A DNA stretch of 56,754 nucleotides, taken from NCBI GenBank assembly GCA_013152325.1, contig JAADGN010000139.1:1-56754 (forward strand), written 5' to 3'. The position numbers and the translations under genes were made by a program. Positions 1 through 10,876 of this stretch are shown here, piece by piece (within the stretch, counting starts at the first letter, position 1; each line of letters opens with the position of its first letter). The notes under the pieces were generated by a model that was not told the DNA's origin, did no database searches, and saw nothing but the letters and a program-made list of their open reading frames with translations. The DNA comes from Chloroflexota bacterium (GTDB taxonomy: Bacteria > Chloroflexota > Anaerolineae > Anaerolineales > Villigracilaceae).

Positions 1-2
1 AG

Positions 3-62
3 CATCCTGAGAGGTATGCTTTTATCAAAGAATGTATTGATGTTTTAGTTAACATCGAATAG
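3..62 (+). CDS. C-terminal end of an unidentified protein (partial, cut by left edge)
   Basis: The frame ending in TAG at 60-62 is open from the window edge and reads HPERYAFIKECIDVLVNIE before the stop. A strong hairpin begins at the next base, as expected just after the end of a gene. Nineteen residues are too few to name a family. The base composition is AT-rich like the next 600 bases and unlike the rest of the window. It is real only if the frame continues upstream, which cannot be seen. Confidence 0.4.
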   Translation, partial: HPERYAFIKECIDVLVNIE

Positions 63-97
63 ATGAACAAAAGCGGGAAGCTATCCCCGCTGTTCAT
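63..97 (+). terminator. Two-part hairpin directly after the partial gene
   Basis: ATGAAC (63-68) pairs with GTTCAT (92-97), and AGCGGG (72-77) pairs with CCCGCT (86-91), with an AAA bulge and an 8-base loop. Only short T runs follow (GTTTTC near 103), so it is a hairpin with weak intrinsic-terminator character. A 45-codon reading frame starting at 63 overlaps it and is probably fortuitous. Confidence 0.5.
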
Positions 98-196
98 AGA
101 ACTGTTTTCAACTATTTTCATGGGGATGCGATATCAACACTTATCAACGCAATACGACTCTGTCTTCAAGGATGTGAAACGGATGCCTACGCTCTT

Positions 197-655
197 ATGA
201 GAATTGTGATTGAGAATCTAACCATTTTTGATTACGTAATAAACTTCTCACTTTACGATGAGCTTTATTCAGAGTTGCTTGGGAAAGCATCAAAGGGCAA
301 AAGTTTTAGCAAGAGATTCAGTTACAAAAATGCTGTGGAGAAACTTGGGGGCGGAGATAGGAGAAATAAATTAAGGGGGCAGTTATCGACTTTGGGGTCA
401 CATATCTCGCCACCTAGGCTTGCGCTAAGTCGTTTCAAGTTAAATGAGACCGATCATGTCAAGGCCGGCATAGCTCTTAATAATTCCCGTGTAAAAGTTG
501 CACTTGGTGAATTAGCATCTCTCGCTCTATTCACAGTTATTGTCACAGATCAATTCCTGTTTTCTGTTACTGGAGATACTGAAAACAATATTCATGTTCA
601 AAAGCAAGTATTTGAGAGAGAATATGTTTCCTTAAAAAGTCAGTTCGCATCGTAA
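197..655 (+). CDS. Hypothetical protein, AT-rich island
   Basis: Codes for 152 residues starting MRIVIENLTIFDYVINF. I do not recognise a family. The middle is basic (KASKGKSFSKRFSYKNAVEKL, roughly residues 31-50) and followed by a mixed hydrophobic stretch near residues 100-120 (ALGELASLALFTVIVTDQF) that could be a buried helix or one membrane segment. No convincing ribosome binding site precedes the ATG. Codon use is AT-rich compared with everything downstream of position 1160, which suggests horizontal transfer or the remnant of an accessory element. It could also be the 3' part of a larger broken gene, since reading frames upstream are interrupted. Confidence 0.45.
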   Translation: MRIVIENLTIFDYVINFSLYDELYSELLGKASKGKSFSKRFSYKNAVEKLGGGDRRNKLRGQLSTLGSHISPPRLALSRFKLNETDHVKAGIALNNSRVKVALGELASLALFTVIVTDQFLFSVTGDTENNIHVQKQVFEREYVSLKSQFAS

Positions 656-1160
656 TATTGTTTTGTTTGCCTACCCACCGATTAAAGCAAGCGTCAAGAG
701 CGGGCAAGAAAAATCAGCCGAAATAACAACAGCCGCCCAAACCCAGTCGTTCCGCATGCCACCGGCTCAAAGAAAAGCACCCTGATAGGGCGTTTTTTCG
801 CGTCTGGCAATACCCTCCCAGCCTGCGCCGCTATTTCGATACAGCCAGGCTCGCCTTTTCCTTCCGCAGCAGGGAATATCCGGCAAACCTGTCAGTTGCC
901 CAGAGCCGCACAGCCCGCTTGCATTTGGGTCTAATTTCATGCTACACTCTCCCCAGGTAGTTTGACCGCGCTGCCGCTGATGGTGCCAGCCCCACACCCC
1001 AAACGCTGTTGCATTGCAGTAACCCCGTTTACACCCAACTGGGCTTCGCTTCGCCCCGTTGGTATGCAGCGCGATTCTTTCAAGCCGAGAAAAATTGCCC
1101 GTTGGGTCAAGCTTCGTGAGACAAAGTCGATACTTGATCGTGCGGAGGAAAAGAGGAAAA
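656..1160. other. 505-base stretch without a convincing gene
   Basis: Reading frames of 70-80 codons exist on both strands here, but none has a binding site or a recognisable protein. The one distinct structure is a hairpin at 1035-1062: CCAAC pairs with GTTGG and GGGC with GCCC, with one mismatch between them and an 8-base loop. A weaker CCCT/AGGG hairpin followed by six T residues lies near 780-798 and could terminate the gene at 197-655. This stretch marks the change from AT-rich to GC-rich sequence. Confidence 0.4.
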
Positions 1161-2129
1161 ATGGAAATCGTTTTAATTAAATCGTATACCGAGAAGCCTT
1201 GGCGCAGTCCGGAAACATATCAGTTGATAGAAGATAGCCTGAGGAAGAAATGGCGCGTTAGCTCCATTGACGCCAAAAATCCCGAAATTTTACACAATTT
1301 CTTAAGCCGGCTGAAACAGGAGTGCGGCGGAAGTATTTTTGCCTTTAACATCGCCGAATATCTGGACGAAAAAAACAAAACGGGTTTTCTTCCCGCCCTG
1401 CTAGAAGAATGGGGGATACCCCATCTTGGTTCCAGCGCCGAATCCATCGCCATTGGACTGGACAAAGCAAGGACGAAAGCGTTGTTGAACAAGCGGCGAA
1501 TTCCCACGCCGCGGTATTTCGTCGCCAATCGGGAAGATGCTGACATTAAATATCGTGCGGAAAGGATGGGGTACCCCTTGATCGTCAAACCGATCAGGGA
1601 AGGAGGGCACATTGGAATAAGGGAGAGCTCGATCGTTTACGACGATGCCAGCCTGGACAAGATCGTCAATCGCATCTTTGACACTTATGACGAACCGGCC
1701 CTTGTCGAAGAGTACATCACCGGGAAAGGGATGCGAGAATTCAGTGTAGGCATCATCGACGGCGAGACCATGCTTTTTACGCCGGTAGAAATCGACTACG
1801 AGGCCATGGGAGTCAAAGAAGAAATTCTCAGTTATGAAACGGCGCAGCAAGATTTAGAGAGGATAAAACCCGTGCAGGACGGAAAAATACGTGATGAGAT
1901 CATCGACTTGTCGAAAAAGACCTTTGCTGCTGTTGGCGCCCGCGATTACAGCAGGGTAGACTTGAGGATGAACCACACCGGCTGTTACGTTTTAGAGATC
2001 AACATCATGCCCGGGCTGGGACCACACAGTTTCTTGCCGGAGGCAGCAAAAGATATATATGCGCTCGAATATGACCAATTAATTCGAAAGCTGGTCGAGG
2101 ATTCCATGCAGAGGCAGAAAAACGGATAA
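1161..2129 (+). CDS. ATP-grasp ligase, D-alanine--D-alanine ligase-like
   Basis: Codes for 322 residues, the usual size of D-Ala-D-Ala ligases, which join two D-alanines for peptidoglycan. Start ATG 1161 follows GAGGAAAA; an in-frame ATG at 1059 lies in non-conserved sequence. Family marks in order: FNIAEYLDEKNKTGFLPALL with LEEWGIPHLGSS (about 70-105), LDKARTKALL (about 109), IPTPRYFV, the ATP-binding VKPIREGGHIGI (about 155), VEEYITGKGMREFSVGII (about 195), and the metal-binding end RVDL...EINIMPGLGPHSFLPEAA. The usual GSS-GV glycine loop reads GGHIGI and the C-terminal motif is EINIMPG rather than EINTLPG, so the substrate may be another amino acid or a D-Ala-D-X pair. It stands alone between spacers. 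Confidence 0.75.
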   Translation: MEIVLIKSYTEKPWRSPETYQLIEDSLRKKWRVSSIDAKNPEILHNFLSRLKQECGGSIFAFNIAEYLDEKNKTGFLPALLEEWGIPHLGSSAESIAIGLDKARTKALLNKRRIPTPRYFVANREDADIKYRAERMGYPLIVKPIREGGHIGIRESSIVYDDASLDKIVNRIFDTYDEPALVEEYITGKGMREFSVGIIDGETMLFTPVEIDYEAMGVKEEILSYETAQQDLERIKPVQDGKIRDEIIDLSKKTFAAVGARDYSRVDLRMNHTGCYVLEINIMPGLGPHSFLPEAAKDIYALEYDQLIRKLVEDSMQRQKNG

Positions 2130-2184
2130 TCTCCCTCATAAATGTTGATCGCGCCGCTGCATGGCACAGCAAACGCTTTTCCTA

Positions 2185-2213
2185 TTGAACTTCTCGTCAA
2201 CACATGCCATAAT
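2185..2213 (+). promoter_or_regulatory. Sigma-70-type promoter of the SH3 lipoprotein gene
   Basis: TTGAAC at 2185-2190 and CATAAT at 2208-2213 are separated by exactly 17 bases. Transcription would start near 2220, giving a leader of about 27 bases that carries the AGGAG at 2236-2240. Confidence 0.6.
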
Positions 2214-2246
2214 GGACTAACATCGCCCCACAAAAAGGAGTATGGC

Positions 2247-3017
2247 ATGAAACTGAGGAGAAGCGTATTCATCGCGATCAGCGTACTGCTGCTCGCTTCG
2301 CTGGCTTGCAACCTGGGCGTCTCGGCGCCGACGCCGCCGCAATCCGGTGAACAGGTCGCCACGTCAGTCGCGTTGACGCTGCAGGCGCAGGGCAACCAGC
2401 CGCCGGCAGCCGGGGAACCGCCGCCGGCCACGACGTCCGTCCCGAGCATCACCCCCACCCCAACGATCACGTTGACGCCCACGCCGTCCATCCCGATGGT
2501 CAGCGTGAGCGTAGACACCAACTGCCGCACCGGCCCCGGGAAAATATTCGACTACGTCACCGCGCTTCTGGTGGGAGAGAAGGCCGAAGTCATCGGCAAG
2601 AACACCCCGTCGAATTATTGGGTCATCAAAAAGGGAGGCGCAACCTGCTGGCTGTGGGGCAAGTACGCCACGGTCGAGGGGAACGTAAGCGCAATCCCCG
2701 AAATGCCCTCCCCGCCCACGCCCACGCCGGCTTTACCCAAAGCGCCCAAGAACTTCAATGTGGCGAAGGCCTGCGCCCCGCTCGTGCCGCCGCAGTTCCT
2801 GCTGACGGCCATCCTGACCTGGGGAGACAACTCCGACAACGAGCTCGGCTTCAGGGTCTACCGGGACGGCGCACAGATCGCCGATCTCGGCCCCAACGTC
2901 GGCGGGGCGACAGACACGTTCCCCGTCTTGATGGGCGTTCCCGTCCAATACGGCGTCGAGGCCTACAACGCGACCGGCGCATCCGCCCGCAAGACGTCCG
3001 TGATCACCTGCCCGTAG
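2247..3017 (+). CDS. Lipoprotein with SH3-like and fibronectin-like domains
   Basis: Codes for 256 residues. ATG 2247 is chosen because AGGAG (2236-2240) sits six bases upstream and the protein then begins with a lipoprotein signal, MKLRRSVFIAISVLLLASLAC, with Cys21 as the lipidation site. A Pro/Thr-rich linker follows (about 65-85), then a bacterial SH3-like domain with NCRTGPG and a second Cys in GGATCWLWGKY (about 90-145). A short Pro/Thr linker leads to a fibronectin-III-like domain (LTAILTWGDNSDNELGFRVY, about 190-256). It is probably displayed on the cell surface, perhaps bound to the wall. Its partner is unknown. It has its own promoter and ends at a bidirectional hairpin. Confidence 0.75.
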   Translation: MKLRRSVFIAISVLLLASLACNLGVSAPTPPQSGEQVATSVALTLQAQGNQPPAAGEPPPATTSVPSITPTPTITLTPTPSIPMVSVSVDTNCRTGPGKIFDYVTALLVGEKAEVIGKNTPSNYWVIKKGGATCWLWGKYATVEGNVSAIPEMPSPPTPTPALPKAPKNFNVAKACAPLVPPQFLLTAILTWGDNSDNELGFRVYRDGAQIADLGPNVGGATDTFPVLMGVPVQYGVEAYNATGASARKTSVITCP

Positions 3018-3039
3018 CAAGGCGCATCCCCAACAACAA

Positions 3040-3069
3040 GGGCCGCGCACGCTGCAGCGTGCGCGGCCC
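3040..3069. terminator. Bidirectional hairpin between convergent genes
   Basis: A perfect 30-base palindrome (GGGCCGCGCACGCTG and its complement, centre between 3054 and 3055) lies between the stop at 3017 and the typA stop at 3089. It lacks a T run, but its position between convergent genes fits transcription termination for both. Confidence 0.65.
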
Positions 3070-3088
3070 CTTCCCGTTACATCAAAGC

Positions 3089-4960
3089 CTAATTTTCCAG
3101 CAGCGCTTCTTTCGCTTTTTTGGTCTGCTTGCCGCGCTCGTCGGTGTTGAGAATGCGCTTGCGAATGCGGAATGCCACCGGCGTGATCTCGAGCAACTCG
3201 TCATCGTCCAGGTACTCAATGGCCTCGTCGAGGCTCATCTGGCGCGGCGTCGCCAGGCGGACTTCAATATCGCGGTTCGAATTGCGCATGTTGGTCAGGT
3301 GCTTCTTTTTGCAAACGTTGAGCGCCAAATCGCCGGGACGCGCATACTCGCCCACGACCATCCCTTCGTACACGTCCGTGCCCGCGCCGCAGAAAAGCAC
3401 GCCGCGTTCTTCGGCATTCTTCAAGCCATAGGTCGTCGTCGTGCCCGATTCCCAGGCCACCAACGAGCCCGTATTGCGCGTCGTCATCGCGCCCGCCATC
3501 TTGTCGTAGCTGTGGAAGATGGTGTGCAGCACTCCCATGCCGCGCGTAGCGGTCAAAAATTGATAGCGGAAACCGAGCAGGCCGCGCGTTGGCACGATAT
3601 AAACCAGCCGTATGCTGCCGTCGCCGGTATCCTGCATGTCCTTCATCTGGCCGCGGCGCGAACCGAGCATCTCCACGACCGCGCCCACCGTCTCGGCGCT
3701 GGTCTCGATGTAGACTTCCTCATACGGCTCCAACAGCGTCCCGTCCTTGTCCCTGTGAAAGATCACCTCCGGCCGTGAGATCTGGAACTCGTACCCTTCG
3801 CGGCGCATGGTTTCGATCAGGATCGCCAGGTGCAATTCGCCGCGCCCGGAGACGATGAAGGTCTCGGCGCTGTCCGTCTCGTCCACGCGCATGGCGACAT
3901 TGGTGCGCAGCTCTTCAAAAAGACGTTCACGCAGTTTGCGCGATGTGCTCCATCTGCCCTCACGCCCGGCAAAGGGCGAGGTGTTGACTCCGAAGGTCAT
4001 GCGGACGGTCGGCTTTTCGACGCGGATCGTCGGCAGCGCGACCGGATTCTCCGGATCGGCCAGGGTCTCGCCAATGGCAATTCCCTCCAAACCGGCCAGC
4101 GAGACGATCTCCCCCGCGCTGGCTTCCGTGACCTCGACCCGTTCCAGCCCCTGGTGGATGTACAGATAACGCGCCCGCTCAGGCAGTTCTTGCCCGTCGA
4201 GCGTGATCCGCACCAGGAGCTGTCCGGCTTTCAGACTGCCGGCGAAGATGCGTCCGACGGCAGTCACGCCGCGGTAGTCGTCATAGCCCAGCGTGGTGAC
4301 GAGCATTTGCAGCGGCGCATCGGGGTCCACTTTCGGAGCCGGGATGTGGCGCAGAATAGTCTCGAACAACGGCTGCAGGTCCGGGCCAAGTTCGGGCGAG
4401 AGACCGGCCTGTCCGGTCGTCGCCTTGGCGTAGACGACGGGAAAGTCCGTCTGCTCCTCGGTCGCGCCGAGTTCGATGAACAGGTCAAAGGTCTCGTTGA
4501 GCACGCGTTCGGGTTCGGCGTCCTTGCGATCCACTTTGTTGATCACGACCACAGCCTTGTGTCCCATTTCGAGGGCTTTCTTGAGCACAAACCGCGTTTG
4601 CGGCATGGGGCCTTCGGCGGCGTCCACCAGCAGGAGCACGCCATCCACCATGTTCAGAACGCGCTCGACCTCGCCGCCAAAATCGGCGTGACCGGGGGTA
4701 TCCACAATATTGATCTTGACCGGCTGCTTCGTTTGCGGGTCCAAAATCGAAATGGCGGTGTTCTTGGCAAGGATGGTGATGCCGCGCTCGCGCTCGAGGT
4801 CGTTCGAATCCATGACGCGCTCGGCCACTTTCTGGTTGGCGCGAAACGTGTTCGCCTGGCGGAGGAGGCCGTCAACGAGGGTGGTCTTGCCGTGGTCAAC
4901 GTGGGCGATGATGGCGATATTTCTAAGGTCGGTTCGTTCGATTTGCATAAGAGTACTCAT
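3089..4960 (-). CDS. typA: Ribosome-associated GTPase TypA/BipA
   Basis: Codes for 623 residues, the normal length of TypA, a translational GTPase that binds the 70S ribosome under stress. G motifs are intact: AHVDHGKT (19-26), RGITI (59-63), [11 protein letters not shown] (from 87) and NKVD (about 141). Elongation-factor-like domain 2, the EF-G domain III/V folds and the TypA-specific C-terminal domain ([20 protein letters not shown] region) follow. Start 4960 gives [13 protein letters not shown]; Met5 at 4948 is equally possible because neither has a good binding site. The heptamer repeat of the upstream spacer runs right up to the start codon. It is last in a minus-strand run with ahcY. 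Confidence 0.95.
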   Translation of the reverse strand: MSTLMQIERTDLRNIAIIAHVDHGKTTLVDGLLRQANTFRANQKVAERVMDSNDLERERGITILAKNTAISILDPQTKQPVKINIVDTPGHADFGGEVERVLNMVDGVLLLVDAAEGPMPQTRFVLKKALEMGHKAVVVINKVDRKDAEPERVLNETFDLFIELGATEEQTDFPVVYAKATTGQAGLSPELGPDLQPLFETILRHIPAPKVDPDAPLQMLVTTLGYDDYRGVTAVGRIFAGSLKAGQLLVRITLDGQELPERARYLYIHQGLERVEVTEASAGEIVSLAGLEGIAIGETLADPENPVALPTIRVEKPTVRMTFGVNTSPFAGREGRWSTSRKLRERLFEELRTNVAMRVDETDSAETFIVSGRGELHLAILIETMRREGYEFQISRPEVIFHRDKDGTLLEPYEEVYIETSAETVGAVVEMLGSRRGQMKDMQDTGDGSIRLVYIVPTRGLLGFRYQFLTATRGMGVLHTIFHSYDKMAGAMTTRNTGSLVAWESGTTTTYGLKNAEERGVLFCGAGTDVYEGMVVGEYARPGDLALNVCKKKHLTNMRNSNRDIEVRLATPRQMSLDEAIEYLDDDELLEITPVAFRIRKRILNTDERGKQTKKAKEALLEN

Positions 4961-5097
4961 TACGTGATACGAATTACGTCCTACGCGCTACCGCATTACG
5001 CAATGTATTGGACTGACAAGGAAAGGCGAGGAGACCATTGAATCCCGGCCTCCTCGCGATGTGTAAAAGGCTAACGACGAACGGCTAGCGACTAACC
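4959..5097. repeat. Heptamer-periodic repeat spacer between ahcY and typA
   Basis: From 4959 the sequence is readable as 7-base words sharing a TACG core (attacgt, gatacga, attacgt, cctacgc, gctaccg, cattacg). A second block at 5070-5097 reads gctaacg, acgaacg, gctagcg, actaacc. Between them GCGAGGAG (5026-5033) pairs with CTCCTCGC (5050-5057), followed on the minus strand by CTTTCCTT, so the spacer may also end ahcY transcription. Confidence 0.6.
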
Positions 5098-5103
5098 GCC
5101 GAT

Positions 5104-6375
<1,272 letters not shown>

Positions 6376-6378
6376 TCA

Positions 6379-6455
6379 CAATTGGTAATTGGCAAATTGG
6401 GAAACAGATGGTTGGCAAATCGGAAACTTGGAAAGCTGGCCGCCAATTTACCAAT
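6379..6455. repeat. Heptamer-periodic repeat spacer between PfkB kinase and ahcY
   Basis: Reads as drifting 7-base words of a TTGG type (attggta, attggca, aattggg, aaacaga, tggttgg, caaatcg, gaaactt). It fills most of the gap between the kinase stop (6464) and the ahcY binding site. The word differs from those in the neighbouring spacers, but the 7-base period is the same. Confidence 0.6.
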
Positions 6456-6463
6456 ATGCTGAT

Positions 6464-7420
6464 TTACTCGATCAACGCATCCAGCTTGCCGCCATCGTCA
6501 AAGTGCTGGCGGAAACGGGCGACGAATTCTTCGCGCGTATAGGCGTGGTTCTGGGTGCCGTTCTGCTCCAAAACGTAGGTCGCAGCCAGCGCGCCCATCT
6601 GTCCGCAGGTGACCCAGTCCCAGCCGCGGGACCAGCCGGTCAGGAAGCCGCCGCGGAAGGCGTCGCCGACGCCTGTCGGATCGACGATCTGTTCCGTTGG
6701 GACGACCGGCACCTGCCGTTCATCCCCGTCCACGTAGATGCTCGCGCCGTGTTCGCCGCGCGTGACGACCAACACGTTCACCCGTTCCAGGATCTGTTCC
6801 AGGCCCAGGCCGGTCTTCTTCGAGATCAGGCCGAATTCGTAGTCGTTGACGAACAGGAAATACGCGCCGTTCATATCGCGCGCCAGTTCGTCCCCTTCCA
6901 GGCGCAAGACCTGCTGGCTGGGATCGTACAGGTAAGGGATGTCCAGTTCCCTGCACTCCGCGGCAAAGTTCGTCATCGCCGCCGGGTCATTGGGCGAAAC
7001 GACCACCAGGTCGGGTTGCTGCGCCACGTCTTTAAGCGACTGCTCGGCAGCATGCGCCATCGCGCCCGGGTAGAAGCTGGCGATCTGGGCGTTGGCCCGG
7101 TCGGTGGTGGCGAAGAACGAGGCGGTGAACACGCCCGGCATCACTTCGGCCAGCGAAGTATCGACGCCTTTGCTTTCCAGCCAGGCGCGGTACTCCTCGA
7201 AATCCTCGCCGACGGTCGCCATCAGGCGCGGACGCTCGCCCAGCAGCGCCATGTTGTAGGCGATGTTCGGCGCGACGCCGCCGCGCTGGCGGGACATCGA
7301 ATCGACCAAAAACGACAGGCTGATAGAAGCCAGCCGCTCCGGCAAGATCTGGTCCTTGAAATGACCGGGGAAGGTCATCAGGTAGTCGTAGGCCACAGAG
7401 CCGGTGAGCAGAATGTCCAT
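6464..7420 (-). CDS. PfkB-family carbohydrate/nucleoside kinase, probably adenosine kinase
   Basis: Codes for 318 residues, typical of ribokinase-fold kinases. N-terminal sugar-binding glycines appear in RQRGGVAPNIAYNMALLG (about 44-61) and the C-terminal catalytic signature DPTGVGDAFRGGF (about 259-271) supplies the catalytic Asp and anion hole. The gene lies directly upstream of ahcY, whose product adenosine must be removed to pull hydrolysis forward, and downstream of mtnA. Adenosine kinase (adenosine to AMP with ATP) is therefore the best guess, and several bacterial adenosine kinases belong to this family. Ribokinase or another sugar kinase is possible. Start ATG 7420 is in the repeat-containing spacer and has no clear binding site. 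Confidence 0.8.
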   Translation of the reverse strand: MDILLTGSVAYDYLMTFPGHFKDQILPERLASISLSFLVDSMSRQRGGVAPNIAYNMALLGERPRLMATVGEDFEEYRAWLESKGVDTSLAEVMPGVFTASFFATTDRANAQIASFYPGAMAHAAEQSLKDVAQQPDLVVVSPNDPAAMTNFAAECRELDIPYLYDPSQQVLRLEGDELARDMNGAYFLFVNDYEFGLISKKTGLGLEQILERVNVLVVTRGEHGASIYVDGDERQVPVVPTEQIVDPTGVGDAFRGGFLTGWSRGWDWVTCGQMGALAATYVLEQNGTQNHAYTREEFVARFRQHFDDGGKLDALIE

Positions 7421-7484
7421 GTTCAGTTCCAGGTTACAGGTTACAGGTTGCAGGTTGCAGGTTTTACGTTCGGCCTTCCAACCT

Positions 7485-7490
<6 letters not shown>
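7421..7490. repeat. Heptamer array between mtnA and the PfkB kinase
   Basis: This is the cleanest array in the window. From 7432 the words are ggttaca, ggttaca, ggttgca, ggttgca, ggtttta, cgttcgg, ccttcca, accttca. The mtnA stop codon (complement of 7485-7487) lies inside the last word and the kinase start codon ends at the other side, so the array fills the whole spacer. Confidence 0.75.
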
Positions 7491-8528
<1,038 letters not shown>

Positions 8529-8540
8529 GATTCTCGCCCA

Positions 8541-8568
8541 TAAAAAGGCGCTCTCGCACGAGAGCGCC
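8541..8568 (-). terminator. Terminator of the surface-protein operon, abutting mtnA
   Basis: GGCGCTCTCG (8547-8556) pairs perfectly with CGAGAGCGCC (8559-8568), and on the minus strand it is followed by TTTTTA (8541-8546). It ends transcription coming from the genes at 8616-13411. Only 12 bases separate it from the mtnA start, leaving no room for a normal promoter between, so mtnA may depend on read-through or on a promoter overlapping the hairpin. Confidence 0.8.
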
Positions 8569-8615
8569 GGTGTGAACGGGTGTAGTTTACTACGGGATGG
8601 GGGGATTGTCAAAGT

Positions 8616-9569
8616 TTATTTGTATGCGTTGAACGAAAGAACGGCGTAGTCATCCAGGTACATGACGCCCCGATCCACCTTGAAGACGAAATCCCAAAGT
8701 TGGTCATCCCAGCTTTCGCCAAAAGCCCGGCGATATTCGGCAAAGTTGTCCGTATTCTGGGCATCCCAGATACGCAGCAGAAAATCGGCATCCTTTCCCA
8801 CCGCCAGCAGCAGATAGTACCAATGCTGTTCGGCCAACGAGAAAGCGCCAATCTCTTCTTGCGAATCCATGTTTTGCTCCCCCTCCCAGATATTCGCCCG
8901 CAACTCCCCTTCATCCCAGCGGGCCAGCCCAAAGCGGCGGTATGACGGTGTTTGCCAGTCACCAAGATTGAGTTGGGCTTCAAACACCGGCAGCGCACCC
9001 TCGTAGCGAAAGAGCAGCAGCACGGCCTGGCCTTCCTCCAACTGACGGGAGGGAATAAGATACGTGGCGAACGGCGACGCGCCCGTGAGCCTGACCATCC
9101 CATCCCCTTCGGCAACCGTTTCCACATTGGTATCCGCATAAAGCCATTTCGCGGCGGACAGGGCTGCAAAATCATCGACGTCGAAGACCTCAACCCCGGC
9201 CAGCACCTGCGTCACCGGATCGGGGATTTGATCGCCGGATTCGGGTGTGGACGACGGCGCAGTTGTTGGGCGGGGCTGCGGCGAGGACTCAACCGGAGCA
9301 GGGGGCGGCTGCGGAGCAGATCGCCGCCCGAGGAGCAGCACCGCGCCCATTGCCAGCGCGACGACCGCTGCGGCGGTCGCTCCCCAAACCCAGCCGGGCA
9401 TGCCCTTCTTTTTCGGAAGAACGGGTTGGACCGGCGTGGCAACCTGCGGAGGTAGAGGGGGCGGCGGGACAGGCCGGGACGGCTGAACAGGCGTTTTCAG
9501 CCGCCGGCCGCAGTTCCCGCAGAAAACGGCATTATCAGGGACTTCGGCATGGCAAGTCGGGCATTGCAT
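8616..9569 (-). CDS. Zinc-ribbon membrane protein with jelly-roll-like extracellular domain
   Basis: Codes for 317 residues. An N-terminal zinc ribbon (CPTC at 3-6, CGNC at 17-20) faces the cytoplasm. A Pro-rich linker with KKK precedes one membrane helix (about 57-80, WVWGATAAAVVALAMGAVLL). A second Pro/Ser/Thr linker leads to a domain of about 190 residues, from VEVFDVDDF to the end, rich in Trp and beta-strand patterns such as HWYYLLLAVGKDADFLLRIW, like concanavalin-type jelly rolls that bind carbohydrate. It is the last gene of the minus-strand group 13411-8616, starting 38 bases after the AIPAN protein and followed by a strong terminator. No enzymatic residues are evident. Confidence 0.7.
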   Translation of the reverse strand: MQCPTCHAEVPDNAVFCGNCGRRLKTPVQPSRPVPPPPLPPQVATPVQPVLPKKKGMPGWVWGATAAAVVALAMGAVLLLGRRSAPQPPPAPVESSPQPRPTTAPSSTPESGDQIPDPVTQVLAGVEVFDVDDFAALSAAKWLYADTNVETVAEGDGMVRLTGASPFATYLIPSRQLEEGQAVLLLFRYEGALPVFEAQLNLGDWQTPSYRRFGLARWDEGELRANIWEGEQNMDSQEEIGAFSLAEQHWYYLLLAVGKDADFLLRIWDAQNTDNFAEYRRAFGESWDDQLWDFVFKVDRGVMYLDDYAVLSFNAYK

Positions 9570-9607
9570 ACGATCTCTCTTTCAATCTTCGCAAAATCGC
9601 CAAACCT

Positions 9608-10828
9608 TTATTGGCAATAATACTCAACATAACAGGCATAAGGATTGTCGGGATTCACACATTGCGACCAGGCACACCAAGCAGAAAAATCAGCGCAGAT
9701 ATCGGGTTGTGGTCCGCAGGCATCACCTCCACCGCTACCGCCACCTCCGCCGGCTTTCTCAATTCCAGGCAAATAGGCGGTTTGATTGCTATAGATAGCC
9801 GAGTCGCAGCCGTTGACGCTCAGGGTCAGCGAGCGCACCGCGTTGGAGTATCCCGAAGGCAGAGAAACACTGCAATACAAGCGTTCCTTGTACCCTTCGT
9901 ATCCGCAGTTATCCGTGCTGTAATCTCCAATAGCAGCCGAATATTCCCACGAACCGCTGTCGCCCGGAATCTGCCTGTCCAGCCCCGGGACGCCGCCCGG
10001 CATCTTGAAGTAAAACGTTAAAGGCGCGCCAGGCTGCCAATCCAGGTAGACGACCGATATGTCCATCCCGTCAAAGAGAGCGCAGCGGTCCGGCGGGGAA
10101 GCCGCATCGGGTTCCGCATTGGGGCTGGCGACCTCGATATACACCAGGCTGCCCGCCCGCGCGCCGTCCAAACCAAGCGCATCAACCGCGTAAGAGGTCG
10201 AAGATTCCGGACAGGCCTGGATAACGCCGCTGGCATCCGCCAGGGTCCCCCGAAACCATACCTGCGCCGCACCAGTCACCTCCCAGTACACGTTGGTACA
10301 CTCGCCAAGCGTTAAATACTGGGAATCCGCCCAAATCTTTACATCCAAGGGAGGCAACGCGCCCGCCAATTCGATTCCGGTTTCGTTCGAATACATGCTC
10401 TTGACCGTTACCGTCTCTGTGCACCTGCCAGAGCCGCATACTTGCACTTTGAAGTCCGGAGGAGGCGACGTGCGCATCATCTTGAAATTTGCGGGGATGG
10501 CATTGGCAGGAATGGCGTTCGCGGGAATGGCATTGGCGGGAATGGCTTCTGAGGGCATAGTGTTGGCAGGGATGGCGTTGGCGGGAATAGCATTGGCAGG
10601 TATTGCATTGGCAGGAATAGCATTGGCGGGAATGGCGCCATTCGGAAAAAATCTCTTTTGGTTAAATTGTATGCGGACAGGTTGTTGGGGACTCGCGAGG
10701 TCGACTTTGGGTTGATAGCTCGAGGTTGAAAACGCCGCCGCTATCCCGGCAGCCACTGACATAATCGGAACAACAACCTTCGTGACAGCCTTCCTCGCAA
10801 TCTTTTCGACAGATTTCCAGAATCCCAT
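9608..10828 (-). CDS. Secreted AIPAN-repeat protein, paralogue 1
   Basis: Codes for 406 residues; GGGAGG lies five bases before ATG 10828. A basic N-terminus and hydrophobic stretch (about 16-34) look like an uncleaved signal or anchor. The conserved segment YQPKVDLASPQQPVRI leads to ten pentapeptides (nine AIPAN, one TMPSE; residues 65-114). A CGSGRCTE loop follows, then an Ig-like domain (GECTNVYWEVTGAAQVWF, with a closing Cys in QACPES), a domain shared with the paralogue (VVYLDWQPGAPLTFYFK to AYLPGIE), a glycine-rich linker and a Cys-rich tail of about 38 residues with seven cysteines. I know no described family for the whole protein. A zinc-ribbon membrane gene starts the cassette 48 bases upstream. 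Confidence 0.75.
   Translation of the reverse strand: MGFWKSVEKIARKAVTKVVVPIMSVAAGIAAAFSTSSYQPKVDLASPQQPVRIQFNQKRFFPNGAIPANAIPANAIPANAIPANAIPANTMPSEAIPANAIPANAIPANAIPANFKMMRTSPPPDFKVQVCGSGRCTETVTVKSMYSNETGIELAGALPPLDVKIWADSQYLTLGECTNVYWEVTGAAQVWFRGTLADASGVIQACPESSTSYAVDALGLDGARAGSLVYIEVASPNAEPDAASPPDRCALFDGMDISVVYLDWQPGAPLTFYFKMPGGVPGLDRQIPGDSGSWEYSAAIGDYSTDNCGYEGYKERLYCSVSLPSGYSNAVRSLTLSVNGCDSAIYSNQTAYLPGIEKAGGGGGSGGGDACGPQPDICADFSAWCAWSQCVNPDNPYACYVEYYCQ
10487..10636 (-). repeat. Ten 15-base coding repeats (AIPAN)
   Basis: Ten in-frame 15-base units inside the gene 9608-10828. Nine code for AIPAN and the fifth from the C-terminal side codes for TMPSE. Units differ at third codon positions (Pro CCC/CCT, Asn AAT/AAC, Ile ATC/ATT/ATA) but not in protein sequence apart from the odd unit. 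Confidence 0.9.
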
Positions 10829-10876
10829 GTCAGCCTCCCGAAATCAGCGTTGGCAGTTGCCGACGCCAACTCCCAT

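Noticed and set aside
63-200. 45-codon reading frame starting at the base after the first stop, overlapping the next gene by ATGA
   Set aside because: Its first 35 bases form a strong two-part hairpin typical of a gene end, there is no binding site and no recognisable protein, so I treat it as chance or as part of a broken gene.
767-997. 76-residue frame on the minus strand
   Set aside because: No binding site, unusual composition (many Arg, Gly, Trp, Cys) and no similarity to a known family; typical of GC-rich shadow frames.
1033-1062. Integron attC site before the ATP-grasp ligase gene
   Set aside because: ACCCAAC fits one core site, but the matching GTTRRRY is imperfect (GTTGGTA) and the two would be only a few bases apart, far shorter than a real attC. 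It is just a hairpin.
4959-5007. CRISPR-like repeats in the typA-ahcY spacer and other spacers
   Set aside because: Words are 7 bases, degenerate and have no spacers between constant repeats; no cas genes occur in the window.
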